DNA of 64,000 nt from Exobasidium rhododendri (GCA_026210745.1 CP110631.1:558001-622000), one strand, 5' to 3'. Counted from the first letter of the stretch, positions 52,176 through 63,329 are shown. Made by a program: numbers and translations. Notes: generated from the sequence alone by a model not told the origin.

Positions 52176-53381
52176 ATGAGGATCTCGATACCCTCTATAC
52201 CCACGAACGCTTCGCCGCGGATACCCATCGAGTACACGATTCAGGCGGCCACTGACCTCGTCTCAGAGCTTTTCACCTCTTCCAAAGGCAAGGTGCTGGT
52301 GATGACGGGTGCAGGTGTGAGCGTGGACAGTGGCATTGCACCTTATAGAGGCGCTGATGGACACTATACTGTGCACAAGACATACCGGCCCATCTTCTTC
52401 CACGAGTTTACCGACGAAAGTGAAAAGGGACACCTAGCACGACAACGATACTGGAGTAGATCCTTCCTCGGATACGTGCCTGTGTTGAATGCGAAACCGA
52501 ACAAGACTCACTATTCCATTGCCGCTCTCCAAAGGATGGGCTATTTTGACAACTACATCACACAAAACGTCGACTCCCTACATCATGCTGCCACACCATC
52601 ACCATCACTTGCTGCAAGCACAATACTAGAGTTACATGGGACACTTCAAAGCGTTGTTTGCGTCACTTCACCTACGCCATCAGACGCCAACGCAAAGAGA
52701 AAGCGACCTGTCGATCCAGCTCAATATGACCTCTTGTCCCAGTCACATCTGTCCGCCAGTCCAAGAAGACAAGCCACGCCAGTAGCACACAACACACCAA
52801 CAGGAGAGGCATACCCGAAAGGGTGTGGATTTCGAGGAAGTAGAGCTATCTATCAGGAAGAACTGGGGCGAAAGAATCCAAGATGGAAAGAATTTGCACA
52901 GGAGATGAAGGAGAAAGGTACCGAGCCAAAGACGAATCCCGATGGCGATGTCGATCTGGGGAATGCAGATTATGCTTCTTTCAATTACGGAGCTTGTCCC
53001 AATTGCGGCGGAGCTTTGAAGCCGGCCGTGATATTCTTCGGAGAGAGTGTCCCAGACAAGCTACGAGATCATTCTTACAAGTTGATTGATGAGTGTGAAT
53101 CAATGCTGATGATCGGAACTTCTCTGGCAACTTACTCAGCGTTTCGTCTAGTCAAGGCAGCACAAGAGCAGGGAAAGAGAACGATGATCATCAACAAGGG
53201 ACCTACTCGAGCTGATCCCATCGTGCAGGACAAGATCGAGTTGGGAAGCAGTGAAGTGATGAATGCTGTGGCTAAGCATCTAGCTGGAGACCGGGCAAAG
53301 AAGGATCCTGTCCTGCATAGATTGCTGGAAAGTGGCAAAAAGGTCGCTTTGGAGCAGAGGAAAGGCGTGGTGAGCAGTTGA
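52176..53381 (+). CDS. SIRT4-like sirtuin (NAD-dependent deacylase)
   Basis: Single exon of 401 aa from the ATG at 52176. The NAD site is VLVMTGAGVSVDSGIAPYRG. The catalytic region reads ITQNVDSLHHAA and then LELHGTLQSVVC. Further on come CPNCGGALKPAVIFFGESVP and MIGTSLATYSAFRLV, and GPTRAD as in SIRT4 (class II, mitochondrial). The first zinc pair is unusual: instead of CxxC, a Cys is followed by a Ser/Pro/Lys-rich insertion and the next Cys is 55 residues later in KGCGFRG. The second pair (CPNC) is normal. No obvious presequence from this ATG. Confidence 0.9.
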   Translation: MRISIPSIPTNASPRIPIEYTIQAATDLVSELFTSSKGKVLVMTGAGVSVDSGIAPYRGADGHYTVHKTYRPIFFHEFTDESEKGHLARQRYWSRSFLGYVPVLNAKPNKTHYSIAALQRMGYFDNYITQNVDSLHHAATPSPSLAASTILELHGTLQSVVCVTSPTPSDANAKRKRPVDPAQYDLLSQSHLSASPRRQATPVAHNTPTGEAYPKGCGFRGSRAIYQEELGRKNPRWKEFAQEMKEKGTEPKTNPDGDVDLGNADYASFNYGACPNCGGALKPAVIFFGESVPDKLRDHSYKLIDECESMLMIGTSLATYSAFRLVKAAQEQGKRTMIINKGPTRADPIVQDKIELGSSEVMNAVAKHLAGDRAKKDPVLHRLLESGKKVALEQRKGVVSS

Positions 53382-53491
53382 TGGCGGAGGTAGAGAAAGT
53401 ACAGCAAATCCATAGCACACACACATCATCAATCGTTGAACATAGACAATGCAATCTCTATCATAATGTACTTCTATACTCACACCACTGG

Positions 53492-54874
53492 CTACACTAG
53501 CCCCGCCGTCTTCATCCAACCTCGAAAGTTGTGAATGACGTCCTTGTCGATCTGCTCAAAGTAGCCCAGCTTCGACACGGGCTTGGGATCGAGGTCCACG
53601 AGGTGAAAGGATGGCGCGATGCTATCCGTGCCGCTGGATGATATGCATCGTACAAAGAGGGAACAATCCTTGTACATGGCCGACAGTAGCAACCTCACAA
53701 TGGCTTGTCTTACTGTTATCTGTGAATGGGTCACCATATCGCTCCGTATTGCCTCTTGATACTCACCCAAGCTGACGGGTGGCTCCTTTGCATCGGTCAG
53801 ACTGACACCGTATTCCGCGAGGTAAAGCGCCGAGACACCTTCCACATCCAAGTCATCGTACTTGTGCTGTAGATATGCGAGTCTCTCTAACAGCTTCTGA
53901 CCTTCTTTGCTGGCGAGGTGAGAGGCTATCATGCCTTGCAATGAGGTACTTGCAAAGTGAGTTTTTGCCAGCTCATCCAGTTCCTCTACCTTGTCAGCTT
54001 CAGTCCGATCGCCGTTCACAAAGACTCGCAGATTGCCTGTACCTTTGAGCCAGTCGTTGTACAGGGCTTTTGCCGACTTCTCAATGCGCTTCTCATCGCC
54101 ACTGTACAAGTCCAATGGCTCGTAGTACTGCTCGAATTCACCTAGCGTTGGTGGGCTTTCGCCTTTGAGCACACGAAGCATACGATACCTGGAGTATCGT
54201 CGCTTGATGCTCGAGGTCTCGTCGGACAACTTAGCCGAAGGTGACGGCAGAAACCCACACTTGGGCTTGACCTCGAAGCTGATAATCTGCTTGCCCTTTA
54301 TGGCCGCACTGAGGTCTTCGGTCACTAAAACGCCCCCTTTACCAGATTCGTCCACCCCGCTCGCTCTTCTCCTCTCCATTGGTCTCATCACCTCTACCTT
54401 TGCTGCCATTTCCTTTAGAAATCGTCTTAGTGCGTAGTCATCCGATGCATCCTCCTCCAGCCTGAGGAGAGGGGAAAGCACACCAGGAATACCCAAGTCT
54501 GGCGCAAGAACGGTGTCCTTCCATTGTGCTGCTCCGATGTCGTCTACTGAATCTGATCCTCCACTGTCAATCTTTGAGCACCCAGCTCGGTCTATCTTAG
54601 ACATACGCAAGGCCACTCTGCCCCCATCAGGTCCAACGAAAGGATACACAGACGGTCCTTCATAGCGCAGTAGCAGATTCTTTCCTCCCTCGGCCAAGTA
54701 TGTCCAATGGCGAGAGTCGAGTGACTTGACCGAAAACGAGGCAGGCCACTGGGAAGGGCCCAAGCCATTGTGAGCGAGATGGTCTATGCAAGTGTTCTTC
54801 CTAGCCTGCCGCGAGCTAGAGATGCTTGACTTGAACGGAGTTGTATGCGTTGGATGAAACGGTGTGGGCGACAT
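53492..54874 (-). CDS. IPK1: Inositol-pentakisphosphate 2-kinase
   Basis: IPK1 makes phytate (IP6) from IP5, used in mRNA export and phosphate signalling. Single exon of 460 aa. Motifs in order: WTYLAEGGKNLLLRYEG (ATP-binding strand), GGRVALRMSK, VLAPDLGIPGVLSP, SFEVKPKCGFLPSP (the family signature), RYRMLRVLKG, LDLYSGDEKR, and MYKDCSLFVRC with HLVDLDPKPVSKL, the metal-binding aspartates. An insertion rich in Ser/Asp lies between motifs 2 and 3. It converges on the sirtuin gene, stops about 110 bp apart. Confidence 0.93.
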   Translation of the reverse strand: MSPTPFHPTHTTPFKSSISSSRQARKNTCIDHLAHNGLGPSQWPASFSVKSLDSRHWTYLAEGGKNLLLRYEGPSVYPFVGPDGGRVALRMSKIDRAGCSKIDSGGSDSVDDIGAAQWKDTVLAPDLGIPGVLSPLLRLEEDASDDYALRRFLKEMAAKVEVMRPMERRRASGVDESGKGGVLVTEDLSAAIKGKQIISFEVKPKCGFLPSPSAKLSDETSSIKRRYSRYRMLRVLKGESPPTLGEFEQYYEPLDLYSGDEKRIEKSAKALYNDWLKGTGNLRVFVNGDRTEADKVEELDELAKTHFASTSLQGMIASHLASKEGQKLLERLAYLQHKYDDLDVEGVSALYLAEYGVSLTDAKEPPVSLGEYQEAIRSDMVTHSQITVRQAIVRLLLSAMYKDCSLFVRCISSSGTDSIAPSFHLVDLDPKPVSKLGYFEQIDKDVIHNFRGWMKTAGLV

Positions 54875-55171
54875 TTTTGCCTCCTATAGAAGAGATCGTG
54901 AGAAGCTTTGCCCATCGATCGGTGCTCACCGATGCTAGCTTACACGCTAATTATTCTCGGCGACTTTTTCTTCCCTTCCGACTCTTGTCGGCGCGTTTCA
55001 TGCGCTCTCCACTCAATCAACTATACGCCCCGAAATGAATCGTTGATTTGCGAGCTGATCGATCAGGGGAGGAACTCGTCGCCGGCGATCGTTCCCTTTC
55101 CACCAACCCATCAACCACATCCCAAAAGACCATCGAACACACACGACAGGTAACGGTCAACATTCACAACG

Positions 55172-56141
55172 ATGAACATGAGTGGAATGAGCGGGATGAG
55201 TGGGACGGACACGGATTCGGCGTCGACGGCGTGCACCATGAACATGCTGTGAGTGGCCAGAAAGAGCTTTAGAGGGCTGAAACCACTCATTTGACCATGC
55301 TGACACTCTCAAATGTGTCTTCAGCGGCAATTGGCAAGTAATCGGTTCCTGCTTCCTCACATCCTCCTGGCATATAAGCTCAACGGCTCAATTTGCGGGA
55401 ACATGCGTCGGTGTGTTCTTGTTGGTCGTCTTGATCGAGTCGATAAGGCGGTGGGGTCGAGAATGGGATCGGTACATAGTCCGCAAAGCCATATCGGACG
55501 ACTTATCCAGGAAAATCGAGGTGGCAGGCAACACAAGAAGCCGGAGCCAAGCACAGACAGTAGCATCATCACCGGAGCGAGAAAAGGTAAACGACTTCGA
55601 GTCGCAGGTCAGCGGGATCGAAGTGCTGCCACAATTCTCGAGCAACCAGCGTTCAAGAGCAACTCCAGCCCCTAGAGGTGCGGCAACTCTTCGCAAGATG
55701 GAAAGCGCCTTCTTTGGTCTTCCGAAAGGTAGCCCAGGCGCTCGAGCTCTTTCCAGCCGTCACTCGACATTTCGACCTACGATGTTCCAACAAGGCGTTC
55801 GAAGTGTAGTGTATGCTATCCAGTTTGCCGGCGCTGTGAGTGCCTGAACGTGACTGGAGTTGGAAGGCGGCAAGGATAGCACGAAGATCTGACTTTCATC
55901 CCATCTACAGTACATTGTCATGCTGATCGCCATGTCCTACAACGGCTACATCATTATTGCCATTGTCCTCGGCGGCTTGGTCGGTCACTTCTTCAGCACT
56001 TGGGACACTCTATCGATGCAGTCCGATACGGACGACGACGACACACAACTCATGGGACAGGACAGATCGACTGGTCAAAGGATGACAGGAGCACGTTCAC
56101 AGGCTACTTACGGCAACGCGAGCGGTGCTTGTTGCGACTGA
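55172..56141 (+). CDS. Ctr-type copper transporter
   Basis: Exons 55172-55248, 55325-55835 and 55911-56141 join to about 272 aa. The N-terminus is Met-rich (MNMSGMSGMSG, then MNML), the Cu(I)-capturing Mets motif. The first membrane segment follows LGNWQVIGSCFLTSSW and is about FAGTCVGVFLLVVLIESIRR. A long cytosolic loop (about 110 residues) comes next. The third exon has IVMLIAMSYNGYIIIAIVLG with M-x3-M on helix 2 and GGLVGHFF, the G-x3-G of helix 3. The tail is Asp/Gln-rich and ends in GACCD, a Cys pair as in other Ctr tails. Plasma or vacuolar membrane cannot be distinguished. Confidence 0.9.
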
Positions 56142-56291
56142 GCGTACTCCCTCCCTCCAGATCAGACCTGTAGCCACATCTGTACCTCACTACTTGTACA
56201 CTACTCCCACAACGACGGACAGTTTTGAATCATAATCATGATGACCAGCATCATGTGCGAATCTCCAGCGGCTTCAGTACTAAGAATACAA

Positions 56292-57794
56292 TCAATAGGA
56301 CCTTCTCGGTGCAATGTGCAGCTTCGTATTACCAATGTCGTACGAGACCACGTAGGATCGTTGCCAGACTTCTCCGATCAACATTTCATCCTCTGACGCC
56401 TTTCCTCCTCTTGCAAAGGAAGAGAAGCAGACATCTTCGTACCCCTCGATACCGTTCAACGATCGCACAATCATGTCGCGAGAGTCCATTGGCATGACTT
56501 TACCACCAATTATGAAAGCGGCATAGGGAGCTTTTGCCTTGCAATCCACGGTAAAGTAGTCGAGAGTGGCGTTGTAGACTGCTGGTGGGTCGAAAAGAGC
56601 ATTGAGCTTGTTGACGTGCTTTGTCGGCATGAAGTTGGGGCCTGTGCCTGAATCGACGAGAGACTGGAATTTGCCAGTAGTTGTAAGATTGGACTTGCTT
56701 GTTTTCCCGTACACGAATTCGTTCGAGATGGTGTAGAACTCCAGCTCTGTGTCATTTTGGAACTTTTCAATCGGTACTGTTGTGAATGGCCGCTTAAAGA
56801 GGTGCTCAGGCACAAGACCACCCAAGGCCAAGACACCCGCCTTAGCGCTCAAGGGTGTGTGTCGTGGCACTCGATCAAGCGCCAAAGTAAACACGGGCTT
56901 GGTGAGATTTTTCTTAAACATGGTAAAGAAGATCGGATCATACTCGATCGAGGAGCCATTCGATCGATATGTCGACGACGTGATGGATGGGAAGCCCAGA
57001 CCAAGCAGACCGGAAGAGTGGTTGTCTCCTAGCCAAGCTGCATTGTCGACCAAAGCTACCTGTTGTTTCTTGACATGAATACCAGCGAGTTCCAGACTGT
57101 GGTATCCCATTGAACCGGACAGTGACTCCATTTCAGGAAAGTACGAGACTGAGAATTCCTGACTAGTAATATTCTTGAAGCCATGATCGTTCTTGAACAG
57201 CTTACCGAATCCGCATCCACTTTGCGGTAAAGGGTCGAGAGATGTGATGTTGACGCACTGGAAGTCTTTACCAATGACCCATGTGTCGGAGGAGCCTGTC
57301 AGGACGTAGATAGCGAGGAGCAGGGGCCGTGAGCTCGAGAATAGCTAATGGGATCGTACTGTGGACTCACCGGTGTCGACAAACGAAACAAAGGACTGCT
57401 TCGTACCGTTGGGAGCAACCCACGTCAGATTCACTGTTGGGTAGACGCCGGAGTAAATCGTGTTCACACCAGCCTTGTGCACTTTCTCTGTCTTGACCTT
57501 GCAAGTAGAGCGTGTTGTAAGATGGGTATCGCTACTGACACCCCTCCGACTGGATCTTCTAGCCTTGCGATGAGACGACTTAGCCAATGCCGTCTTGAGG
57601 CGTTTCTTCGCATCCAATCGTGACTTGAGAGGGGAAGACAGGTAGTTCGCATGTGGATTGCGGCCCAGAAGCAGATGATTCTCCTCTGAAGCAACGGAGG
57701 GAACAGTGCTAGCTTCACTGGCCAGAACGGAGCAGAGCGATGAAGCAAGGACGAGCAGCGAAGCCAGCACCCTACCTTGCTTTGTTGCAATCAT
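56292..57794 (-). CDS. Secreted aspartic protease (pepsin family A1)
   Basis: Exons 57794-57371 and 57295-56292 join through the first catalytic site (VDTG|SSDTWVIG), giving 475 aa. Residues 1-25 are a signal peptide (VLASLLVLASSLCSVLAS). The propeptide of about 70 residues is Lys/Arg-rich with several dibasic sites (KARRSSRRGVSS), suiting Kex2 processing. The second catalytic site is LVDSGTGPNFMP. GLLGLGFPSITSS and YDIGNTKLHIAP are also typical. There are multiple N-glycosylation sites. The flap Tyr of pepsins is not certain; MGYHSLELAG may be the region. No C-terminal anchor. Confidence 0.92.
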
Positions 57795-58740
57795 TGTGCG
57801 CGAGTTGCTATCCTGAGCGAGGCGCGCAAAAGTGAAGTTAGGAGAAGAGACGAGGCGGACGAAGGAGCGTTTCAAAAATGAGAGTGGAAAAGGAGTGTTG
57901 CACAATAGGCAGAAATGAGGGAACTGGGGGGATGATAGGACTAGGATGGAAGTCGAAAAGGGGAACAGAGGAAGATAACGTTCTATGGAAGCGTGAATGA
58001 ATAGTGTCCTTCTCCCACCACAAGAATCCGCGCGGTCGAAAGAGCAGATTAACCTTTCATTGATTGTTTTATTACTGCTTCCATTCTGTAGAAGCACTCC
58101 TTGCAGAACTGGAAAATAAGCGCATTTAAGGTCCTCTGCGTCCGACGCGCGCATTTTCAATCTTATTCTCCAGTTTGACAAGCGCCGTTCATATCATATG
58201 GTGCATTTAGGCTTTTCTCACTTTTGGCACCATTCCCAACGACTAGCAAGGCATTCGCACACAATCCTCCTTGTGCTCCCTGTACTTTAATCCTGTGCTC
58301 TGATTGATCGTCTGGGGTGGACTCGAAAGCACGGTGATTAAAAGCTCTTGGATGGATGACAACGTTGCTTGCCATCGTAAGGAGAATTACTTGTAGCTAT
58401 CGTGGCTATCATGGTGCATGGTGGTTCATATGGCACACAATTTCCTCACGATTGTCGCTGCGAACCGCGACGTGATATGGAGTCTGGTCATGAAAGATGT
58501 GCAGACTTGGCTGGTCTGACCAGAAGAAGCGTCACAACCGACCTGACACTGATGCGGACTGTCTAGGCTTAGCATCGTCTTTGTTGTTCAATGATCACTT
58601 CATAGGGCATACCTAAGTACGATCCAGAAATCGTCTCAAGGCAGTAAGAGTAGCTAATTAGAGCGCTATCGCATCCTACTGTCATCATCCATCGAAATCT
58701 CTATGTATTTGTATTGCATTGAAAAGAAGTGGAGGAAGAC
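57795..58740. other. Long intergenic region upstream of the protease gene
   Basis: About 945 bp. Apart from a short minus-strand frame at 58163-58375 I see no gene. The length suits a regulated promoter for the protease. Confidence 0.35.
58163..58375 (-). CDS. Short hypothetical ORF
   Basis: An ATG-initiated frame of 70 codons reads ASNVVIHPRAFNHRAFESTP and later GLCANALLVVGNGAKSEK. A possible donor (GTGAGAAAAG) follows the GNGAK segment, and a possible acceptor lies at about 58103. I do not recognise it and it may be chance. If real it would be a small gene between the protease and APRT genes. Confidence 0.2.
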   Translation of the reverse strand: MASNVVIHPRAFNHRAFESTPDDQSEHRIKVQGAQGGLCANALLVVGNGAKSEKSLNAPYDMNGACQTGE

Positions 58741-59392
58741 CTATTCGTTTACGTCGACCATACTGTGTATGGAAGGGGAATCGTCAGCATACCTTCAGCA
58801 TACAGTCAACGAGGATAGGAAGCGCAAGTACTCACTGATACGACGGAGCATTCAACTTGGACGCCCCATTGAGGAAGGGCAAGCCAACAACGAAGATGTA
58901 CTCGACTGTCTTAGACCCTAGCTTTTCGACCAATTCTCCAGCGGCATGCGCTGAACCGCCAGTAGCAATCAGATCGTCAATGATCAGCACAGTCGAGCCT
59001 GGCTTGAGGGAGGAAGCTTGCATCTCAAATATGTCTTGACCATACTCTTTAGCATACGTTGCTTGGACACATTCGCCGGGAAGCTTTCCTTGCTTTCGGA
59101 CGGCGACAAAAGCAGCGCCCAATCGCATGGCCACAATGGGTGCAAGTAAGAATCCTCTTGCATCTAGACCAACGACTGCATCGATCTTCTTCCCATTCGC
59201 TAGCTTCGGAATGGTGACATTGAAGATATGCGAGGTGATGTGGGAGATGAGAAGTTCGAATGCAAGGGGATCGCGAAGGACTGGCAAGATATCGACGAAG
59301 TTGACTCCTTTCTTTGGGTAGTCGGGGTAGAATTGAAAGTGTGATTTGAGCTGCTGGATGTCCAGAGCAGTGATTGTCGTCTGGTCGGACAT
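58741..59392 (-). CDS. APT1: Adenine phosphoribosyltransferase
   Basis: APRT salvages adenine to AMP with PRPP in the cytosol. Exon 1 (59392-58836) encodes 185 codons plus 2 nt: FYPDYPKKGVNFVDILPVLRD, GLDARGFLLAPIVAMRLGA, RKQGKLPGECVQATYAKEYG, and the PRPP site VLIIDDLIATGGSAHAA. The frame reads on to a TGA after SYQ, but a GTGAGT donor lies exactly there. I therefore add a 22-nt last exon (58762-58741), giving SYHMVDVNE and a stop. Without it the protein ends three residues after NAPS. Either form is close to the normal APRT length. Confidence 0.92.
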
Positions 59393-59703
59393 GATGCTTG
59401 TGAGGTGCTGAGGAGAGGGCGGTCTCCTTGCATTCTATCCTGGACAAAATCTTCGCATGCCCATTAGGGTTTTGACAAGTGAAGTCTCTCTTCCCGGGTT
59501 CTCGTACGAGCCCACGTGGCTTGACCCTATGTTATCTTGGTCCTGGCGGCGATTGAGCTAGCGCGCTTCCAGTCTTTTCTCCAAGTCCTCAACCTGTCCG
59601 ATCGGAAAGGCGAGAAGATTGATCAGGCTGCAGTCGTTGGACAGGGTGGAGACGCTTCAGACAAATTCACCTTCTGCACACCATCGCTCTCGAATCGAAC
59701 AGT

Positions 59704-60851
59704 ATGACGACCACAAAGCAGCCCAAACGTGAGTGAGACAAGGCGGTGCCATGGAGAAGGGGAGTCTCACAGTTTCCTTACCTCGGCTTCTCGCCTTTCT
59801 CTCTCTGACAGCGCTTCCTTTCTACTGCCAATTTACGGCTGGGGCCATCGCTGGTACGACGGAGCTCCTGTTGCTGTACCCCCTGGACACCGTCAAGACG
59901 AGATTGATGCTGCAGACCAAAGTCGATGTTCCAGGCGCAGAAAGATACAGTGGTATGATGGACGCATTTCGAAAGATCATTGCCTCGGAAGGGTGAGTGT
60001 TTTTGCATATGTCTCTGTCACTCTTTTTTTTTCTATCAAGCGCTAATGATCGATCCCAAATGCGCAGTGTGGGTCGTCTGTATCGAGGCTTGATCCCTCC
60101 CTTGATGCTGGAAGCACCAAAGAGGGCAGTCAAGTTCGCAGCCAATGACTTCTGGGGAAAGACTTGGCGGGGAGTGACGGGGTCGGACAAGATGAATCAA
60201 TCACTGAGTGTTTTGACCGGTTGCAGTGCTGGTGCAACGGAGAGTGTGGTAGTTGTCCCTTTCGAGCTGGTCAAGATTCGTCTACAAGACAAGGCACAAG
60301 CACACCTTTACAAGGGTCCCATGGATGTTGTCAAGAAGATCATTGCAAAGGACGGACTATTAGGCATGTATGCCGGTCTCGAGAGTACGTTCTGGAGGCA
60401 CGTCCTATGGAACGGGGGTTACTTTGGATGCATCTTCCAGGTTCGAGCTCTGATGCCCAAAGCAGAGAGCAAAGGCCAGGAGCTGAGGAACAACTTCATA
60501 TCCGGTTCCATCGGTGGATTCGTGGGCACAGCTTTGAACACACCCACTGATGTCTTCAAGAGCAGAATTCGTGAGTTAGAGTAAAAGATCGTGTCAGGAA
60601 AAGACCTTCTCTGATCATGATACTCTCGCACAGAAAACACGACGTTCGAAAAGGGTCAAAAGAAGCCCTGGACATTCCCAGGTGTCTGGCAAATCGGTAA
60701 GACGGAAGGGATTGCCGGACTCTACAAAGGCTTCACCCCCAAGGTCCTTCGACTTGCGCCAGGAGGAGGTGTCTTGCTTCTCGTCGTCGAGGTAGTCTTG
60801 GAGCAATTCCGAAAGCAGCTCGGCCCTCCCTATATCTTGGATACTGAGTAG
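59704..60851 (+). CDS. ODC1: Mitochondrial 2-oxodicarboxylate carrier
   Basis: ODC carriers exchange 2-oxoadipate and 2-oxoglutarate across the inner membrane, serving lysine metabolism. Exons 59704-59728, 59812-59992, 60068-60570 and 60634-60851 join to 309 codons with stop. Three carrier repeats are visible: YPLDTVKTRLMLQ; VPFELVKIRLQDKA; and TPTDVFKSRIQN. Family-specific segments are EAPKRAVKFAANDFWGK, WRHVLWNGGYFGCIFQVR and LRLAPGGGVLLLVVE. The very short first exon supplies only MTTTKQPK plus one base. Confidence 0.93.
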
Positions 60852-61056
60852 GCTGGATGCGCAAATTCCGTCACTTGTACCTAGTCACAACTCCTGCCCT
60901 CCTCTTTCCTGCGCATCCTCACTGCGACCTCTGACGCATCTTATTGAACATAGACATCTTGTTATCTTCAGCATTTACTTTATTGCATACAGGTTTGCGA
61001 GTCTTTCTCTGAATACAAGGCACAACGATGATCTGCTCTTTTGCCTGCGCGTCCTA

Positions 61057-61638
61057 CTAGCTGTTTCCCCTTCGCACAGCTGGTCCTCCAGAAGCACCGG
61101 GCTGAGAGCCTCCTTCACCTTGACTGGTCGTCTGCTTGCTTTGCCCATTGCTTGCATTGTCTGAAGGCTCGCTTGATGCCGCCGATCTGTCCATATTGAC
61201 AGGTTTCTAGAGAAGGAAGTAGCATGTCATGTCAGCACTGCAGTTCGTTATTCGACGTCCATACCATCAAATAGACCTTACCTCCTTCTCCATCTTGTTG
61301 GAAGTCTGCTGAGGTCTTGGCTTATCAGAATCGTATGCCGCGTCACTGCTAGCAATGTCGCCACCCTGAGGAAGAACATTTCACGTTAACATTAAGTATG
61401 CGTATATCATCAAACACATGCAAGCACCTGCTTCACTTACGCTTGCTTCTCCTGGCATGCTCTGCTCACTTCCACCTCGGTCACCGGGAGTAGGATCATT
61501 CTTTTCGCCTTTACATGCTACGCTGCTTGGTCGGAAGGCTGTCGAGAAGAAGGCAACATTTCGAGGGGCAACACTGCGCTGACTCCCGAGTACGGTGACT
61601 GCTTTTGCGGAAAGAGGCGTGCGGAGCGACGTGAACAT
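61057..61638 (-). CDS. Small mitochondrial-type protein, family not recognised
   Basis: Three exons: 61638 to about 61439, a middle one (GGDIASSDAAYDSDKPRPQQ to KMEKE, ending near 61284), and 61206-61057. The N-terminus (FTSLRTPLSAKAVTVLGSQR then NVAFFSTAFRPSS) is Arg/Ser/Thr-rich and lacks acids, as a mitochondrial presequence does. The rest is hydrophilic and rich in Gly, Ser, Gln and Pro (QSKQTTSQGEGGSQPGASGG) and is probably disordered. No Cys motif or domain is seen. It is divergent from the PCD gene, with 236 bp between starts. Confidence 0.6.
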
Positions 61639-61874
61639 ACTGGAAAGTATCACTTGGAGTGAATGACGGTGAGAATAAAGAGAGCGACGGTGCGTGACCC
61701 AGTGTGGACCCTCTTTTGAGACAGACCCGTTCCCTGCTAGCTAGTGAAGTGGAGGATAATTTCAACTGCCAGACGCGAGAAGAACGCGGCCGTCATCAGC
61801 AGCACCGACTAGCTTCTCTGATCGATCTCGCCTCGACTTCCGACCCCCGATCGAATCACTGATCATTCAGTGGC

Positions 61875-62424
61875 ATGCTGATCATTCCATCCCTAACAAG
61901 CCTACGACTACCCTTGCGAACGAATTACCCTTTTGTGCTCGCACGAATGGCTTCCTCTTCTCTGTCCTCGACGCTAGCCACTACCGCTTGTGAACCTTGC
62001 AGAGGCGACTCCCCATCCATCTCGCCCAGTGATTATCAATCCTACCTCTCTCAACTGTCTCCCCAATGGCGAATAGAACCATTTCAGAACAACTCTTCAC
62101 CAGCACTGCAGCGGGACTTCCATTTTAAGAACTTTAAACAGGCTCTTCGATTTGGAAATGAGATAGGTGATATCGCTGAAACGCCAGGGGTGAAGCATCA
62201 TCCTGCCATCGTCATCGAGTGGGGAAAGGTGACGTGCGCATGGTGGACGCATGCGATCAATGGAGTGAGCTAGCATGAGGCAAAGCTGTATGATATGCAT
62301 TACGAAAAAGACTAAGCCCTTCTTCTCCTCTCCATCACAGCTGCATCAGAACGATTTTATATGCGCTGCAAAGACCGATGCAGCAGCCAAGCATGCAACA
62401 GGGATACTCGATCGGGAGACCTGA
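61875..62424 (+). CDS. Pterin-4a-carbinolamine dehydratase
   Basis: PCD recycles the pterin cofactor of aromatic amino acid hydroxylases and, in other organisms, acts in other pterin or Moco routes. Exons 61875-62264 and 62341-62424 join in phase 0 to 157 aa. The catalytic signature is TPGVKHHPAIVIEWGKVTCA, with H-H-P and the downstream Trp. RDFHFKNFKQALRFGNEIGD and NDFICAAKTDAAAKHA complete the fold. The 24 residues before MASSSLSS look like a mitochondrial leader; a cytosolic form could start at 61947. Confidence 0.9.
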
Positions 62425-62665
62425 CGATTGTTCGATTATATGTCGGTACTGTCCCTCTCATGTCGTCTCCCTGTACTTTTACCTCCTTAGAGATGACAAT
62501 GCCATGTTCGTCGCTACAATAATGGTCAATCGAATACTATTGATTGAAGATTCTGCTTAGGTCTGTGCGCGCTCTTACATAAGCCAAATTTCCCCAACTT
62601 CCTCTCGATGTCCTGACATTTTTGCAGTAGGATTAATTTGGCTTCTCTTCTCAAATCGATCAACC

Positions 62666-63329
62666 ATGGCGTCTACATCGGCGACACCTCTCAGTATCAC
62701 CATTGAATTTGGGTAAGTGTCACTAAATCAATAAGATAAAGGTATGGAGCTCTGCTAAAACCGACTGATTCGTGTCTCCTTCTTTTCGACTCTTCGTAAA
62801 TGAAGAGGCGGCACAGAATTCCTCACCTCTACTAAGAAGGTTAAGAAGCACGTTCTGCAAGTTCCGCGAACAATCAACGACAACGATAACAGCACAGCAG
62901 CAACTGCAGCAGGAACTGTGGTGGCACCCAAAGTCTCACTCGAAGCAACAGATGATGGGGCTGACGCAAAGACCCACGCAGCTACAATGAGGGATTTGGT
63001 GCAGGTTGTGCTGAAGGAGCTCATCACGGAGAGGCATAGCATGCTCGTCGAGCCAGACGGAAGCATGTGAGTAGAAGGGAAGAAGAAGGAAGATTGGGAA
63101 CAGGAGAAGCCGTGTGCTGATATGAGGTGTTACGTCACTCCAGACGACCGGGCATCCTGATCTTGATCAATGAAGCAGATTGGGAATTGGAGGGCGAGAT
63201 GGAATACGAATTGCAGGACAGGGATCACATCTGCTTCATTTCGACACTGCATGGTGAGTAGCACCAGACGCTCGTACTTAGAAGATACGTTGATTAGAGG
63301 AAACTCGTCCTCTCTTTACAGGGGGTTAA
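62666..63329 (+). CDS. URM1: Ubiquitin-related modifier Urm1
   Basis: Urm1 is the sulfur carrier for tRNA 2-thiouridine and a protein modifier. Exons 62666-62712, 62806-63066, 63144-63253 and 63322-63329 join to 142 codons with stop. [18 protein letters not shown] is the first strand, [16 protein letters not shown] the typical middle, and [18 protein letters not shown] the C-terminus. The last exon is only 8 nt (GGGGTTAA): it completes one Gly, adds the terminal Gly and the stop. At 141 aa it is about 40 residues longer than yeast Urm1 (99 aa) because of an Asn/Thr/Ala-rich insertion between strands. Confidence 0.92.
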
